A stretch of 64,000 nucleotides of DNA from assembly GCF_013184775.1 (NCBI RefSeq), contig NZ_JAATVV010000008.1, positions 186,001 through 250,000 on the forward strand, read 5' to 3'. Numbering within the stretch: position 1 is the first letter of the stretch; each line of letters begins with the position of its first letter. Position numbers and translations under genes: made by a program. Positions 43,112-51,957 of this stretch are shown piece by piece. The DNA comes from Martelella sp. HB161492. GTDB lineage: Bacteria; Pseudomonadota; Alphaproteobacteria; Rhizobiales; Rhizobiaceae. A model generated the notes under the pieces. That model saw nothing but the letters and a program-made list of their open reading frames with translations. It did not search any database and was not told the DNA's origin.

Positions 43112-44164
43112 TTGCCGGAAACGGACAAGAACAAGACGGCGAAAGACCCTGTGCGTCAAGGCACCGCACCGACGATGGCCGATGTCGCCCGGCTGGCCGA
43201 GGTCTCGACCATGACGGTGTCGCGGGCTCTGAAAAAGGATGGCAGCGTCTCGAAGGAAACCCGCAAACGCATTCTCGAAGCCGTAGACCAGCTCGGCTAT
43301 GTGCTCGATCAGTCGGCAGGCTCGCTGTCATCACGCCGGACCGGCTTCATTGCCGCACTCGTTCCCTCGATCAACAACTCAAACTTCTCCGAAACGGCTC
43401 AGGGCATTACCGAAGCCATTGAGCAATCCGGACTGCAGCTTCTGCTCGGCTACACGGATTACGCACCGGAGAAGGAAGAACGGCTGATCCAGTCGATGCT
43501 GCAGCGCCGCCCGGAGGGCATTATCCTGACCGGCGGCGCGCATACGCCATCGGCCCGGCGCATGCTGAAGAATTCCGGAATCCCGGTGGTGGAGACCTGG
43601 GAAATCCCCGAACATCCGATCGACAGTGTCGTCGGCTTTTCGAACAGCGCCGTCATGAGTGACCTCGTCAAGGCACTGGCGGCCAGGGGCTATCGGAAAT
43701 TCGGCTATATCGGCGGCACAACCTCGCGTGATACGCGCGGCAGCATGCGCCGCCAGGGCTTCCTTAAGGCCATCGGCGAACTCGGCCTGGAGCCCGGACG
43801 GCTGATCTCCTTCGGCGTTCCGCCAATCACCATCCAGCAGGGTGCCCAGGCCATCGTCTCCATGCTCGAGCGCTGGCCCGACACGGAAGTCGTATTGTGC
43901 GTTTCGGACCTCTCGGCCTTCGGCGCGCTGATGGAGTGTCAGCGCCGCGGCATCAAGGTGCCCGACGATATTGCCATCGCCGGCTTCGGCGACTACGAGA
44001 TCTCCGCCTATTGCCACCCGCGCATCACCACCGTCAACGTTGGCTGCCGCGACATCGGCCGTTTCGCCGCGGAAAAACTCCTGCGCCGGATTTCAGGCGA
44101 AGAGCTGGCCGGCGACGAGCTGATCCTGACGCCCTACCACGTCCTTCTGCGCGAAAGCACCTGA
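43112..44164 (+). CDS. LacI-family regulator, GntR/IdnR type (gluconate/idonate)
   Basis: 350 residues. The helix-turn-helix and hinge are TMADVARLAEVSTMTVSRAL and VDQLGYVLDQSAGSLSSRR. The ligand domain starts GFIAALVPSINNSNFSETAQG and contains MLQRRPEGIILTGGAHTP and SGIPVVE...VVGFSNS, very close to what I recall of E. coli GntR and IdnR, whose inducers are gluconate and idonate or 5-ketogluconate. TTG 43112 is the start, with GGAG eight bases upstream; without it the HTH would begin only a few residues from the next Met. It should bind the TGTTATCGATAACA sites nearby; such a site is close to the E. coli GntR/IdnR operator. Confidence 0.88.
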   Translation: MPETDKNKTAKDPVRQGTAPTMADVARLAEVSTMTVSRALKKDGSVSKETRKRILEAVDQLGYVLDQSAGSLSSRRTGFIAALVPSINNSNFSETAQGITEAIEQSGLQLLLGYTDYAPEKEERLIQSMLQRRPEGIILTGGAHTPSARRMLKNSGIPVVETWEIPEHPIDSVVGFSNSAVMSDLVKALAARGYRKFGYIGGTTSRDTRGSMRRQGFLKAIGELGLEPGRLISFGVPPITIQQGAQAIVSMLERWPDTEVVLCVSDLSAFGALMECQRRGIKVPDDIAIAGFGDYEISAYCHPRITTVNVGCRDIGRFAAEKLLRRISGEELAGDELILTPYHVLLREST

Positions 44165-44300
44165 GCGCAAGCCGCACAGAACGAACCGACGCCCCCAGGC
44201 CATGATCGCAGCCATGGCCTTGCGCCACGGCATGTGCCCGGCGCATCCGGGCCACGGATGCTTCCGTTTCCAGGTTCCGGGCGTATCCGAATCTTCCAAC

Positions 44301-44328
44301 TTGACATCGCTAAATGTTATCGATAACA
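44301..44328 (+). promoter_or_regulatory. Promoter with overlapping LacI-type operator before the ribose-type ABC operon
   Basis: TTGACA at 44301-44306 is a consensus -35; TAACAA at 44324-44329 is a weak -10 with a 17-base gap. The perfect palindrome TGTTATCGATAACA at 44315-44328 covers the spacer and -10, a classical repressor position. Confidence 0.75.
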
Positions 44329-44362
44329 AATATACCATTCGGGATTTTGGGAGGAATACTCG

Positions 44363-45859
44363 ATGGAAGACGGCAAACTCGTCGAGTTTCGGTCAATCAC
44401 CAAAGTATTCGGTGGAACGAATGCCCTCACCAACGTGTCGCTGACACTTGGGAAAGGCGAAATTCTGGCGCTGCTTGGCGAAAACGGTGCCGGAAAATCG
44501 ACGCTGATCAAGACACTTGCGGGCATTCACAAGCCAGATGGCGGTGAGATCCGTTTTCGTGGTGAACCCTATAGCCACCGCCCCCCGAAACCGCAGCAAC
44601 GCCAGCCGATCGCCTTCATCCATCAGGATATGGGGCTGATCGAGTGGATGACGGTCGGCGAAAATGTCGGACTGGCCCAGGGCTTCTCGATGCGTTCCGG
44701 CCTGATCGACTGGTCTTCGACGGATGATCGCGCCGCAAGGGCGCTGAAGCTTGTCGGCTGCGACTTCGACCCGCAGACACGGGTTTCCAGCCTGAGCCGC
44801 ACGGAAAAGGCGCTGGTCGCCATCGCCCGGGCGCTGGCGACGGACGCAGACGTTCTGGTGCTGGACGAGCCGACGGCGAGCCTTCCTGCCGATGAGGTCG
44901 AACGACTGTTTGCTGCCATCAGACCGCTGAAGCAGCACGGCGTCGGCATGATCTATGTCTCACACCGGCTGGACGAGATCTTTCGCATTGCCGACCGTGT
45001 GGCGGTGCTGCGTGATGGCCATCTGGTCGGCGAGAAGCAGATCGCAGAGACCTCCTCATCCGAACTGGTCGAGATGATTGTCGGCCGCAAGGCCAATGAG
45101 CTTTTCGTCAAATCCACGGCTGCCCCCGGCAAGACACTGGTCTCGGTGAAGAACCTGACCTGCCCGGCCGTCGGCCCGGTCTCCATGGATATCCGCCAGG
45201 GTGAGCTTCTCGGACTTGTCGGTCTGCGCGGCGCGGGTCAGGAGGCGGTTGGCCGGGCATTGTTTGGCGCCCAGCCGTCGCAGGGCGAGGTGTTTCTGGA
45301 CGGTAAGGTACCGGATCTTTCCTCGCCGATCACAGCCATGCATGCCGGGATCGGCCTGATTGCCCGCGACCGGGCGGAAGAATCCGTCGCCATGTCGCTT
45401 TCGGTGCGGGAAAACATGTTCATGAATCCCGGCGCCAACAAACGCGGCCTGTTCACCTTTCTCAGCCATTTCAGCGAGGCAGCCCTGTCATCAAGGATCG
45501 GCGAAAGCGTCGGCTTGAGGCCGAATGATCCGGAACTGCCGGTCGAGGCGCTTTCCGGCGGAAATCAGCAGAAAGTGGTGGTCGGACGCTGGCTTGCGAC
45601 CGGGCGCAGGCTGCTGATCGCCGAAGACCCGACCGCCGGTGTCGATGTCGGCGCCAAGGCCGAGATCTACCGCCTGATTGCCCGCGCGGTCGAAGCCGGG
45701 CTCGCCGTTGTCGTCGTGTCGACCGATTTCGAGGAGGTGGCCAATATCTGCCACCGGGCGCTGGTCTTTTCACGCGGTCAGATCATTCGCGAATTGTCAG
45801 GTGACGCCCTGACCACACAGGCGCTGATAACAGCCGCCTCCGCTTCCGAAGCGGCCTGA
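44363..45859 (+). CDS. Sugar ABC transporter ATPase, RbsA/MglA type (duplicated ATPase)
   Basis: 498 residues with two ATPase halves. First: Walker A LLGENGAGKSTLIKTLAG, LIEWMTVGEN, signature region VSSLSRTEKALVAIARALA (LSRTE in place of LSGGQ), Walker B VLVLDEPTASLP. Second: degenerate Walker A GLVGLRGAGQEAVGRALFG, LSGGNQQKVVVGRWLATG, LLIAEDPTAGVDVGAK. This asymmetry is usual for RbsA. GGGAGG precedes the ATG. With the following permease and binder it should import a sugar acid or related monosaccharide. Confidence 0.92.
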   Translation: MEDGKLVEFRSITKVFGGTNALTNVSLTLGKGEILALLGENGAGKSTLIKTLAGIHKPDGGEIRFRGEPYSHRPPKPQQRQPIAFIHQDMGLIEWMTVGENVGLAQGFSMRSGLIDWSSTDDRAARALKLVGCDFDPQTRVSSLSRTEKALVAIARALATDADVLVLDEPTASLPADEVERLFAAIRPLKQHGVGMIYVSHRLDEIFRIADRVAVLRDGHLVGEKQIAETSSSELVEMIVGRKANELFVKSTAAPGKTLVSVKNLTCPAVGPVSMDIRQGELLGLVGLRGAGQEAVGRALFGAQPSQGEVFLDGKVPDLSSPITAMHAGIGLIARDRAEESVAMSLSVRENMFMNPGANKRGLFTFLSHFSEAALSSRIGESVGLRPNDPELPVEALSGGNQQKVVVGRWLATGRRLLIAEDPTAGVDVGAKAEIYRLIARAVEAGLAVVVVSTDFEEVANICHRALVFSRGQIIRELSGDALTTQALITAASASEAA

Positions 45860-45872
45860 ACGGGAGGAAAAC

Positions 45873-46910
45873 ATGCAATCACTGGAATCGACGGCTCTGG
45901 AGCCGACGCCTGCGGAACTGAAGGGCCTCAGCCTCATCGAAAAGCTGATCCGCTTGCTGCCCGTCTATGGTCTGGTCATTCTGACGGCACTCCTGATCAT
46001 CCTGTTCTCGATCATGCTGCCGGATACGTTTCCGACCATGCTGAATGTGCGTTCGATCATCTCCGACAAGGCGATCATCGCCATCCTGTCGCTGGCGGCG
46101 ATGATCCCGATGGCCGCCGGACGGATTGACCTGACCGTCGGCTACGGCATCGTGCTCTGGCACATTCTAGCCATCAGCCTGCAGACCATGTTCGGCCTGC
46201 CCTGGCCGGTCGCCGTGCTGATCGTATTGTCACTCGGCTGCCTGACCGGGCTTGTGAACGGCTTTCTGGTCGAGGTCGCCAAAATCGATGCCTTCATCGC
46301 AACGCTTGGCACAGGCACGGTGCTCTATGCGATTGCGCTGTGGCACACCGGCGGGCGCCAGGTGGTTGGCATGCTGCCGCAGGGATTTTATGCTCTGAAC
46401 GGCACCATGGTCTTCGGCCTGCCCATCACCGGATTTTACGTGCTCGGCATCGCGTTGGTCATGTGGATCGCGCTCGAATATCTGCCGATCGGCCGCTATC
46501 TCTATGCCATTGGCGCCAATCCGAAGGCAGCGGCGCTGAACGGCATTCCGGTGCGCAAATTCGTGGTCGGCGCTTTCATCAGTTCAGGCTTCCTGTCAGC
46601 GCTTGCAGGCGTTCTGCTCGCCTCCAAGCTCAGGATTGGCCAGGCCAGCGTCGGGCTCGAATATCTTCTGCCGGCCCTTGTCGGCGCCTTTCTCGGCTCC
46701 ACCACCATCAAGCCCGGCAGGGTCAATGTCTGGGGCACGGTCGTCGGCGTCGTCATTCTGGCGGTCGGCATTTCCGGCATTCAGCAATTCGGCGGATCGT
46801 TCTTTGTCGAGCCGCTGTTCAATGGTGTCACGCTTCTGGTCGCCATCGGCATTGCGGGCTATGCCCAGCGCAAACGTGGTGCCGCCACCAGAAAAGCTGC
46901 ACGCAAATAG
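45873..46910 (+). CDS. Sugar ABC transporter permease, RbsC type
   Basis: 345 residues, eight to ten helices. SLAAMIPMAAGRIDLTVGYGIVLWH (usual GGIDLSVG), GLVNGFLVEVAKIDAFIATLGTGTVLYAI (GxxNGxxV and FIxTLGT), AIGANPKAAALNGIPVRKFVVGAFISSG and VGLEYLLPALVGAFLGST follow the RbsC pattern throughout. GGGAGG precedes the ATG, 13 bases after the ATPase stop. It forms the homodimeric membrane channel. Confidence 0.92.
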   Translation: MQSLESTALEPTPAELKGLSLIEKLIRLLPVYGLVILTALLIILFSIMLPDTFPTMLNVRSIISDKAIIAILSLAAMIPMAAGRIDLTVGYGIVLWHILAISLQTMFGLPWPVAVLIVLSLGCLTGLVNGFLVEVAKIDAFIATLGTGTVLYAIALWHTGGRQVVGMLPQGFYALNGTMVFGLPITGFYVLGIALVMWIALEYLPIGRYLYAIGANPKAAALNGIPVRKFVVGAFISSGFLSALAGVLLASKLRIGQASVGLEYLLPALVGAFLGSTTIKPGRVNVWGTVVGVVILAVGISGIQQFGGSFFVEPLFNGVTLLVAIGIAGYAQRKRGAATRKAARK

Positions 46911-46955
46911 GCCGTTGGAGGAGTGAAACGGCTACTGCTTTCACGGGAGGAAAAC

Positions 46956-48059
46956 ATGAAACGCAGAACATTATTGCAGGTCATGGCAGGCAGCGTCGCC
47001 ATGTTCACACTTGTTGGCACAGCGGCGGCAGATGACATGTCGGACGCCAAAGCCTTTGTCGAGAAATACGCCTCACGCGTATCCGCCTGGGATGGCCCGA
47101 CAACGGGGCCGAAAGCCGTCAAGGACAAATCCATCGTCATTCTTGCTGCCGATATGAAGAATGGCGGCATCCTGAAAGTGGTGGACGGCATTACCGAAGC
47201 CGCCAAGGCCGTCGGCTGGAAGGTGACAGCACTGGATGGCGCCGGCTCGATCGCCGGACGCACCGCAGCCTTCGGGCAAGCCATGGCGCTGAAACCCGAT
47301 GGCATCATCATCAACGGTTTCGACGCTGTCGAACAGGGCCCTGCGATGGAGCAGGCCAAGGCCGCCGGCATCCCGATGGTTGCCTGGCACGCAGCCCCCG
47401 CAGCCGGCCCTGCCCCTGATATCGGCGTCTTCACCAATGTGACGACCGATCCGCTGAAGGTCTCGCGAGCGGCGGCCGACTGGGCCTATGTTGATGCGGG
47501 CGGCAAGCCTGGCGTCATCATCTTCACCGACTCGACCTATGCGATCGCCATCGCCAAGGCCGATGAGATGAAGCAGCAGATCGAGAAGCTCGGCGGCACC
47601 GTGCTTGAATATGTCGACACGCCCATCGCCGAAACCTCGCAGCGCATGCCGCAGCTCACGACCTCGCTGTTACAGAAATACGGGGCGAAATGGACCCATT
47701 CGCTGGCCATCAACGACCTCTATTTCGATTTCATGGGCCCGTCACTGGCCGCTGCCGGGCTACCCGGCGATGGCGCCCCCTCCAATGTCGCCGCCGGTGA
47801 TGGTTCGGAAAGCGCCTATCAGCGGATCCGCGCCGGCCAGTACCAGGATGTGACGGTGGCCGAGCCGCTTTATCTTCAGGGCTGGCAGCTGGTCGACGAG
47901 ATGAACCGGGCACTCTCCGGAGCCGAATGGTCGGGCTACATCGCGCCATTCCATGTCGTTACCAAGGACAATATCGAATTCGACGGCGGGCCGGACAATA
48001 CCTTCGAACCCGACAACCACTATCGCGATGAATACAAGAAGATCTGGGGCGTCGAATAG
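46956..48059 (+). CDS. Sugar ABC transporter substrate-binding protein, RbsB type
   Basis: About 367 residues, exported (MKRRTLLQVMAGSVAMFTLVG then TAAADD). The core SIVILAADMKNGGILKVVDGITEAAKAVGWKV, GIIINGFDAVEQGPAMEQAKAAGIPMVAWH and a periplasmic-binding-fold second lobe with PGVIIFTDSTYAIAIAKADEMKQQIEKLG match family 4-type (RbsB/XylF-like) binders. The start is ATG 46956, preceded by GGGAGG; an in-frame ATT/GTG-type start at 46923 is not favoured. Last gene of the operon; hairpins follow at 48087 and 48320. Confidence 0.88.
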   Translation: MKRRTLLQVMAGSVAMFTLVGTAAADDMSDAKAFVEKYASRVSAWDGPTTGPKAVKDKSIVILAADMKNGGILKVVDGITEAAKAVGWKVTALDGAGSIAGRTAAFGQAMALKPDGIIINGFDAVEQGPAMEQAKAAGIPMVAWHAAPAAGPAPDIGVFTNVTTDPLKVSRAAADWAYVDAGGKPGVIIFTDSTYAIAIAKADEMKQQIEKLGGTVLEYVDTPIAETSQRMPQLTTSLLQKYGAKWTHSLAINDLYFDFMGPSLAAAGLPGDGAPSNVAAGDGSESAYQRIRAGQYQDVTVAEPLYLQGWQLVDEMNRALSGAEWSGYIAPFHVVTKDNIEFDGGPDNTFEPDNHYRDEYKKIWGVE

Positions 48060-48086
48060 ACCCGGATAATCTGAACGCGCCTGCAA

Positions 48087-48110
48087 GGCCCCGGCTGAAC
48101 CGCCGGGGCC
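48087..48110 (+). terminator. Hairpin after the binding-protein gene (no T-run)
   Basis: GGCCCCGGC and GCCGGGGCC, 9-base perfect arms, 6-base loop, 27 bases after the stop. It is followed by TCC rather than a T-run; nearly the same stem recurs at 48320 with TTTT, so the pair looks like a duplicated terminator split by an inserted repeat. Confidence 0.5.
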
Positions 48111-48145
48111 TCCAGACAGTTGACAGAGCTTTGCATTCCCCGCTG

Positions 48146-48178
48146 GCGTCATATCTGTGCCTGCCACAGATATGACGC
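48146..48178. repeat. Perfect 14-base inverted repeat, RIME-like
   Basis: GCGTCATATCTGTG (48146-48159), loop CCTGC, CACAGATATGACGC (48165-48178). The CTGTGCCTGCCACAG core resembles the CTGTG...CACAG stem of rhizobial RIME repeats, and the segment to about 48265 ends in the RIME-like CTGGATCCCCGTGACGAGC. No gene starts nearby, so a mobile-repeat remnant is more likely than an operator. Confidence 0.55.
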
Positions 48179-48319
48179 TGTGCGTCTGCACGGCGAAAGC
48201 GCCTTTTATTCCAATACTCTGAAGAGCCTGGATCCCCGTGACGAGCAAGGGGATGACGACAGGGCGGCGGCTATTCCACCCCAGGCAGGCAAACTGAATG
48301 ACGTTGTCGGCAATCTGAG

Positions 48320-48347
48320 GGCCCCGGCTGAGCCGTCGGGGCCTTTT
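48320..48347 (+). terminator. Rho-independent terminator of the ribose-type ABC operon
   Basis: GGCCCCGGC and GTCGGGGCC flank TGAGCC and are followed by TTTT. The arm sequence is nearly the same as at 48087-48110. It should end plus-strand transcripts that read through the first hairpin. Confidence 0.65.
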
Positions 48348-48371
48348 GCCATTTCAGCACCGATCAAAAAT

Positions 48372-48396
48372 GCCGGCCCTGCGTTGCAGGACCGGC
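48372..48396 (-). terminator. Rho-independent terminator of the idonate dehydrogenase gene
   Basis: On the minus strand GCCGG-T-CCTGC-AAC-GCAGG-G-CCGGC forms an 11-pair stem with one mismatch and is followed by ATTTTTG. It begins 35 bases after the dehydrogenase stop at 48431. Confidence 0.75.
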
Positions 48397-48430
48397 CTTC
48401 AGAAACTCCGCCATCTCAGGCTGGGGACAA

Positions 48431-49465
48431 TCATTCAAAAGCGAGCTGGACTTTCATCGCTCTGGCACGATCACTCGCCGTCTCGAAGGCGGCAATCGCC
48501 TCATCGAGCGGATAGGTACCGGAAATCAGCGGTTTGATATCGATCCGCCCCTGATTGATCAGATCGACGGCAAGGCCGTATTCCTCATGGAAACGGAACG
48601 AACCGCGGATCTCGATTTCCTTGGACACAACCATATTCTGCGGCAGGCCGACCTCTCCGCCAAGACCGAGCTGCACCAGCACGCCGCGCGGCCTGAGCGC
48701 CTGCAAACCGCTGGCGAGTGCCCGCGCATTGCCGGAGGCCTCGAACATCACATCAAACGACCCCTTGCCTGCCCCATAGGCAGCAAGCGCATCCGGGTTC
48801 CTGGCAACATTGATGACCCGGTTTGCCCCGACAGCCTCAGCATAGGGCAGGACATCGTCCATGACATCGGTCACGACGATTTCCCGGGCGCCATGCGCCC
48901 GCGCGGAGACAATGCAGAGCGCGCCGATTGGCCCGCAGCCGGATACCAGCACGCGTTTGCCCAGAAGCGACCCGGCACGCGAAACGGCATGCAGCGTCAC
49001 CGCCAGCGGCTCGGCCATGGCAGCCTCGCCAAGCGAAACGTGATCGGCGACTTTGTGGCACTGCCATGCCTCGGCCACCAGCACCTCGCGAAAAGCACCC
49101 TGAATATGGGGCATCGGCATGGCGCTGCCGTAAAAACGCATGTTGACGCAGTGATTTTGCAGCCCCTTCAGGCAATACTCACAGTGATTGCATGGCCGTG
49201 AGGGCGAGACGGCAACCCGATCGCCGACAGCGAACGTGCTGACACCGGCGCCAAGCGCGGTCACCGTGCCGGCAACCTCATGGCCAAGGATCATCGGTTC
49301 GCGCACGCGCACATCACCAAAGCCGCCGTGATTGTAGTAATGCAGATCCGAACCGCAGATGCCGCCGGCACCGATCCGGATTTCCAGCTGGCCCGGCCCC
49401 GCCGTTTCAGCCTCGATATCCTCGATGCGCAGATCTTTCGCCGCGTGAATGATGGCAGCTTTCAT
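48431..49465 (-). CDS. idnD: L-idonate 5-dehydrogenase (zinc-dependent MDR family)
   Basis: About 344 residues. GGICGSDLHYYNHGG and LGHEVAGTV carry catalytic zinc ligands, CNHCEYCLKGLQNHC the four Cys of the structural zinc, and VSGCGPIGAL the NAD loop. MRFYGSAMPMPHIQGAF and RGSFRFHEEY match E. coli IdnD (MRFFGSAM, RGSFRF as I recall), which oxidises L-idonate to 5-keto-D-gluconate. ATG 49465 has AGGAGG five bases upstream; the longer frame (49534) does not. It is divergent from idnO, with a perfect LacI-type operator between. Confidence 0.9.
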   Translation of the reverse strand: MKAAIIHAAKDLRIEDIEAETAGPGQLEIRIGAGGICGSDLHYYNHGGFGDVRVREPMILGHEVAGTVTALGAGVSTFAVGDRVAVSPSRPCNHCEYCLKGLQNHCVNMRFYGSAMPMPHIQGAFREVLVAEAWQCHKVADHVSLGEAAMAEPLAVTLHAVSRAGSLLGKRVLVSGCGPIGALCIVSARAHGAREIVVTDVMDDVLPYAEAVGANRVINVARNPDALAAYGAGKGSFDVMFEASGNARALASGLQALRPRGVLVQLGLGGEVGLPQNMVVSKEIEIRGSFRFHEEYGLAVDLINQGRIDIKPLISGTYPLDEAIAAFETASDRARAMKVQLAFE

Positions 49466-49683
49466 GGATACCTCCTGTTCGAAAGCGTTTCTGGGCGGAT
49501 GTTCCGGCGCGGCCTGAAGGCCGGTTGCCAGCACGCCCGCACAGCCTGGAAAGACGCACAGTGCCGGACTGGATGTGAAGCAAGGAGGGCTTCCTCCGGC
49601 AACCTTCGCTGACGCAACGGCACCTCATCCGCCCTCTCCGGAAACATTCTGTTTTCCTCCAGAACCAAATTGCACCTTGATTA

Positions 49684-49697
49684 TGTTATCGATAACA
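49684..49697. promoter_or_regulatory. LacI-type operator between divergent idnD and idnO
   Basis: Perfect TGTTATCGATAACA in the 326-base region 49466-49791, about 95 bases before idnO and 218 before idnD. No other gene lies in that region. Confidence 0.75.
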
Positions 49698-49791
49698 GTT
49701 AAGTCAAGAACAATAAGATCCGGCACAGACAGCGACACCCGGGCACGCCCCGGGCAGGCGGATCACGCCGGCCCAAGGGAAGGAGACAATC

Positions 49792-50556
49792 ATGTCAGAC
49801 ATGTTCAGGCTCGACGGCAAATATGCGCTCGTGACAGGTGCGAGCCAGGGCATCGGCAATGCGCTGGCCTGGGGACTTGCGCGGCAGGGTGCGACACCGG
49901 TGATCAATGCGCGCAACCGCGACCACGCCGAAGCAGCCGTTGCAGAATTTGCGGCGAAGGGTTTTGCGGCGCATGCAGCGATCTTCGACGTCACCGACAA
50001 AAAAGCCGTCGACGCGGGTGTCGAAGCCGTTGAAAGCACGATCGGACCGATCGAAATTCTGGTCAACAATGCCGGCATTCAATATCGCACGCCGCTGGAG
50101 GACTTCCCGGAAGAACAGTGGCACCGCCTGCTGGAGACCAATATTTCCGGCGTATTCTTCACCGGACAGGCCGTTGCCCGGCACATGATCCAGCGCGGTC
50201 ACGGCAAGATCATCAATATCTGCTCGGTGCAGAGCGAACTGGCACGGCCGGGCATTGCCCCCTATACCGCCACCAAGGGCGCAGTGCGCAACCTCACCCG
50301 TGGCATGTGCACGGACTGGGCAAAATACGGGCTGCAGATCAACGGTATCGCGCCCGGCTACTTCAAGACCCCGCTCAATCAGGCGCTGGTCGACAATCCT
50401 GAATTCACCGCCTGGCTTGAAAAGCGCACGCCTGCAGGCCGCTGGGGCAATGTCGATGAACTGATCGGCGCCTGCGTCTATCTTTCATCGCCAGCCTCTT
50501 CCTTCGTCAACGGACACGTTCTTGCCGTCGATGGCGGCATCACCGTGAGTGTCTGA
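49792..50556 (+). CDS. idnO: Gluconate 5-dehydrogenase (SDR family)
   Basis: 254 residues. TGASQGIGNAL is the cofactor loop, LVNNAGIQYR follows, NICSVQSELARPGIAPYTATKGAVRNLT provides catalytic Ser, Tyr and Lys, and GIAPGYFKTPLNQAL and VDGGITVSV end the fold. FRLDGKYALVTGAS and GNALAWGLA resemble E. coli IdnO, which reduces 5-ketogluconate to gluconate. AAGGAG precedes the ATG. First gene of idnO, gluconokinase, hydroxyacid dehydrogenase and a small protein; a TGTTATCGATAACA operator is upstream. Confidence 0.9.
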   Translation: MSDMFRLDGKYALVTGASQGIGNALAWGLARQGATPVINARNRDHAEAAVAEFAAKGFAAHAAIFDVTDKKAVDAGVEAVESTIGPIEILVNNAGIQYRTPLEDFPEEQWHRLLETNISGVFFTGQAVARHMIQRGHGKIINICSVQSELARPGIAPYTATKGAVRNLTRGMCTDWAKYGLQINGIAPGYFKTPLNQALVDNPEFTAWLEKRTPAGRWGNVDELIGACVYLSSPASSFVNGHVLAVDGGITVSV

Positions 50557-50557
50557 G

Positions 50558-51076
50558 ATGGTCAATCGCATCGTCGTGATGGGGGTCAGCGGTTGCGGGA
50601 AGTCTTCGGCCGGACTGCGGCTTGCCGAACAGCTCGGCGCGCGCTTCATCGAGGGCGATGACCTGCATCCCGCAGCCAATGTCACAAAGATGCGCACCGG
50701 CATTGCCCTTGGCGATGAGGACCGAGCCCCGTGGCTTGCAAGGGTCGGTGAAGAACTGGCTAAGGCAACGGACGAGACAGGCGTTGTCATCGCCTGTTCG
50801 GCACTGAAAAAGGCCTATCGCGACCTGTTGCGCGGGCTTGCCGGACCGGAGCTGCGTTTCATCCACCTCGCCGGATCGCGCGCGCTGCTGGCCGAGCGGA
50901 TGGCAAACCGGCCGGGGCATTACATGCCGGTGTCGTTGCTTGACAGCCAGCTTTCAACCCTTGAACCAACAACCGGCGAACAGGACGCAATCACGCTAGA
51001 CTGCGCCCTTCCGCCGTCCGCGATAGAACAGGCATCACTGGCCTTTCTGGCGACCAACAGGAGGAGTGACGCATGA
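50558..51076 (+). CDS. gntK: Gluconokinase
   Basis: 173 residues, the normal size. P-loop VMGVSGCGKSSAGLRLA, FIEGDDLHPAANVTKMRTGIALGDEDRAPWL (substrate side, with the family GDDLHP), VIACSALKKAYRDLLRG, FIHLAGSRALLAERMANRPGHYMP. It phosphorylates gluconate to 6-phosphogluconate for the Entner-Doudoroff or pentose phosphate pathway. ATG 50558 starts 2 bases after the idnO stop. The stop overlaps the next start (ATGA). Confidence 0.93.
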   Translation: MVNRIVVMGVSGCGKSSAGLRLAEQLGARFIEGDDLHPAANVTKMRTGIALGDEDRAPWLARVGEELAKATDETGVVIACSALKKAYRDLLRGLAGPELRFIHLAGSRALLAERMANRPGHYMPVSLLDSQLSTLEPTTGEQDAITLDCALPPSAIEQASLAFLATNRRSDA

Positions 51077-51957
51077 GCGAGACAGTTGCCGTCATCGGTG
51101 CGGGCATCATGGGCACCGCAATCGCCACACGACTGATTGAAACCGGCAAGACCGTCGTGGCTTTCGATCTGGACAAGGCCAGGCTTGCTGCCCTGACCGA
51201 AAAAGGAGCGACCGCGGCAGGCTCTGTCAGACAGGCCACCCTTGAAGCCAGCTTCGTGATCCTGAGCCTCAATCACGCCGATATTGTCGAAGCTGTCGTC
51301 TTTGGCGATGACGGCGTGGCCGAAGCGGGCAATGCCGAAAAAATGCTGATAGACATGTCTTCGATCGACCCGGTAGCAACGGCGAAAATGGCAAAGCGCC
51401 TCAGCGATCAGACCGGCATGGCATGGCTCGACTGCCCGCTTTCAGGCGGGGCGCCGGGGGCTCTTGCCGGCCGGCTGACGGTGATGGCCGGTGGCGAGCA
51501 GCAGGATTTCGAGCGGGCACGGCCGGTCATGGATGCACTTTGCGCCAACTACACGCTCATGGGCGGCAGCGGCGCCGGCCAGACGACCAAGCTGATCAAC
51601 CAGCTTTTCTGTGCCGTTCTGTTCCAGGCGGTCGCCGAAGCCGTCAAGCTGGCTGAAGCCGGTGGCGTCGATGCGCGCGCCATTCCCGCAGCCCTTGCCG
51701 GCGGCCGTGCCGACAGCAGGATCATGCAGGAATTCATGGCAAAATTCGCAGCACGCGATTTCACCCCGACTGGTCGGATCGACAATATGCTGAAGGATCT
51801 CGACAGCCTGCAGGCCTTCGCACTGAAAACCAGAACGCCGCTGCCGATGACCGGCCAGGTCACCGAAATTCACCGTCTGCTGGTCGCTGCCGGCCTTGGC
51901 CCGCGCGACAGCGCCGAGATGATGCGGCTGCTGGATGGGACTGCCTCAGACGCATAA
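51073..51957 (+). CDS. 3-hydroxyacid dehydrogenase family enzyme, second paralogue
   Basis: 294 residues. NAD loop VAVIGAGIMGTAIATRL, substrate loop DCPLSGGAPGALAGRLTVMAGG, catalytic Lys in GSGAGQTTKLINQ. It has the same fold as the 40938-41813 product but differs widely in sequence. Coupled to gluconokinase by a four-base overlap with AGGAG upstream. The enzyme may act on a side product of aldonate metabolism; the real substrate cannot be read from sequence. Confidence 0.87.
   Translation: MSETVAVIGAGIMGTAIATRLIETGKTVVAFDLDKARLAALTEKGATAAGSVRQATLEASFVILSLNHADIVEAVVFGDDGVAEAGNAEKMLIDMSSIDPVATAKMAKRLSDQTGMAWLDCPLSGGAPGALAGRLTVMAGGEQQDFERARPVMDALCANYTLMGGSGAGQTTKLINQLFCAVLFQAVAEAVKLAEAGGVDARAIPAALAGGRADSRIMQEFMAKFAARDFTPTGRIDNMLKDLDSLQAFALKTRTPLPMTGQVTEIHRLLVAAGLGPRDSAEMMRLLDGTASDA

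Larger units (their letters stand above)
48060..48430. other. Convergent intergenic region with four hairpins and a RIME-like repeat
   Basis: 371 bases without a gene. In order: a GGCCCCGGC/GCCGGGGCC hairpin (48087-48110), a perfect 14-base palindrome (48146-48178) inside a stretch (about 48120-48265) that recalls rhizobial RIME elements and ends CTGGATCCCCGTGACGAGC, a second GGCCCCGGC hairpin with T4 (48320-48347) and a minus-strand terminator (48372-48396). Confidence 0.55.
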
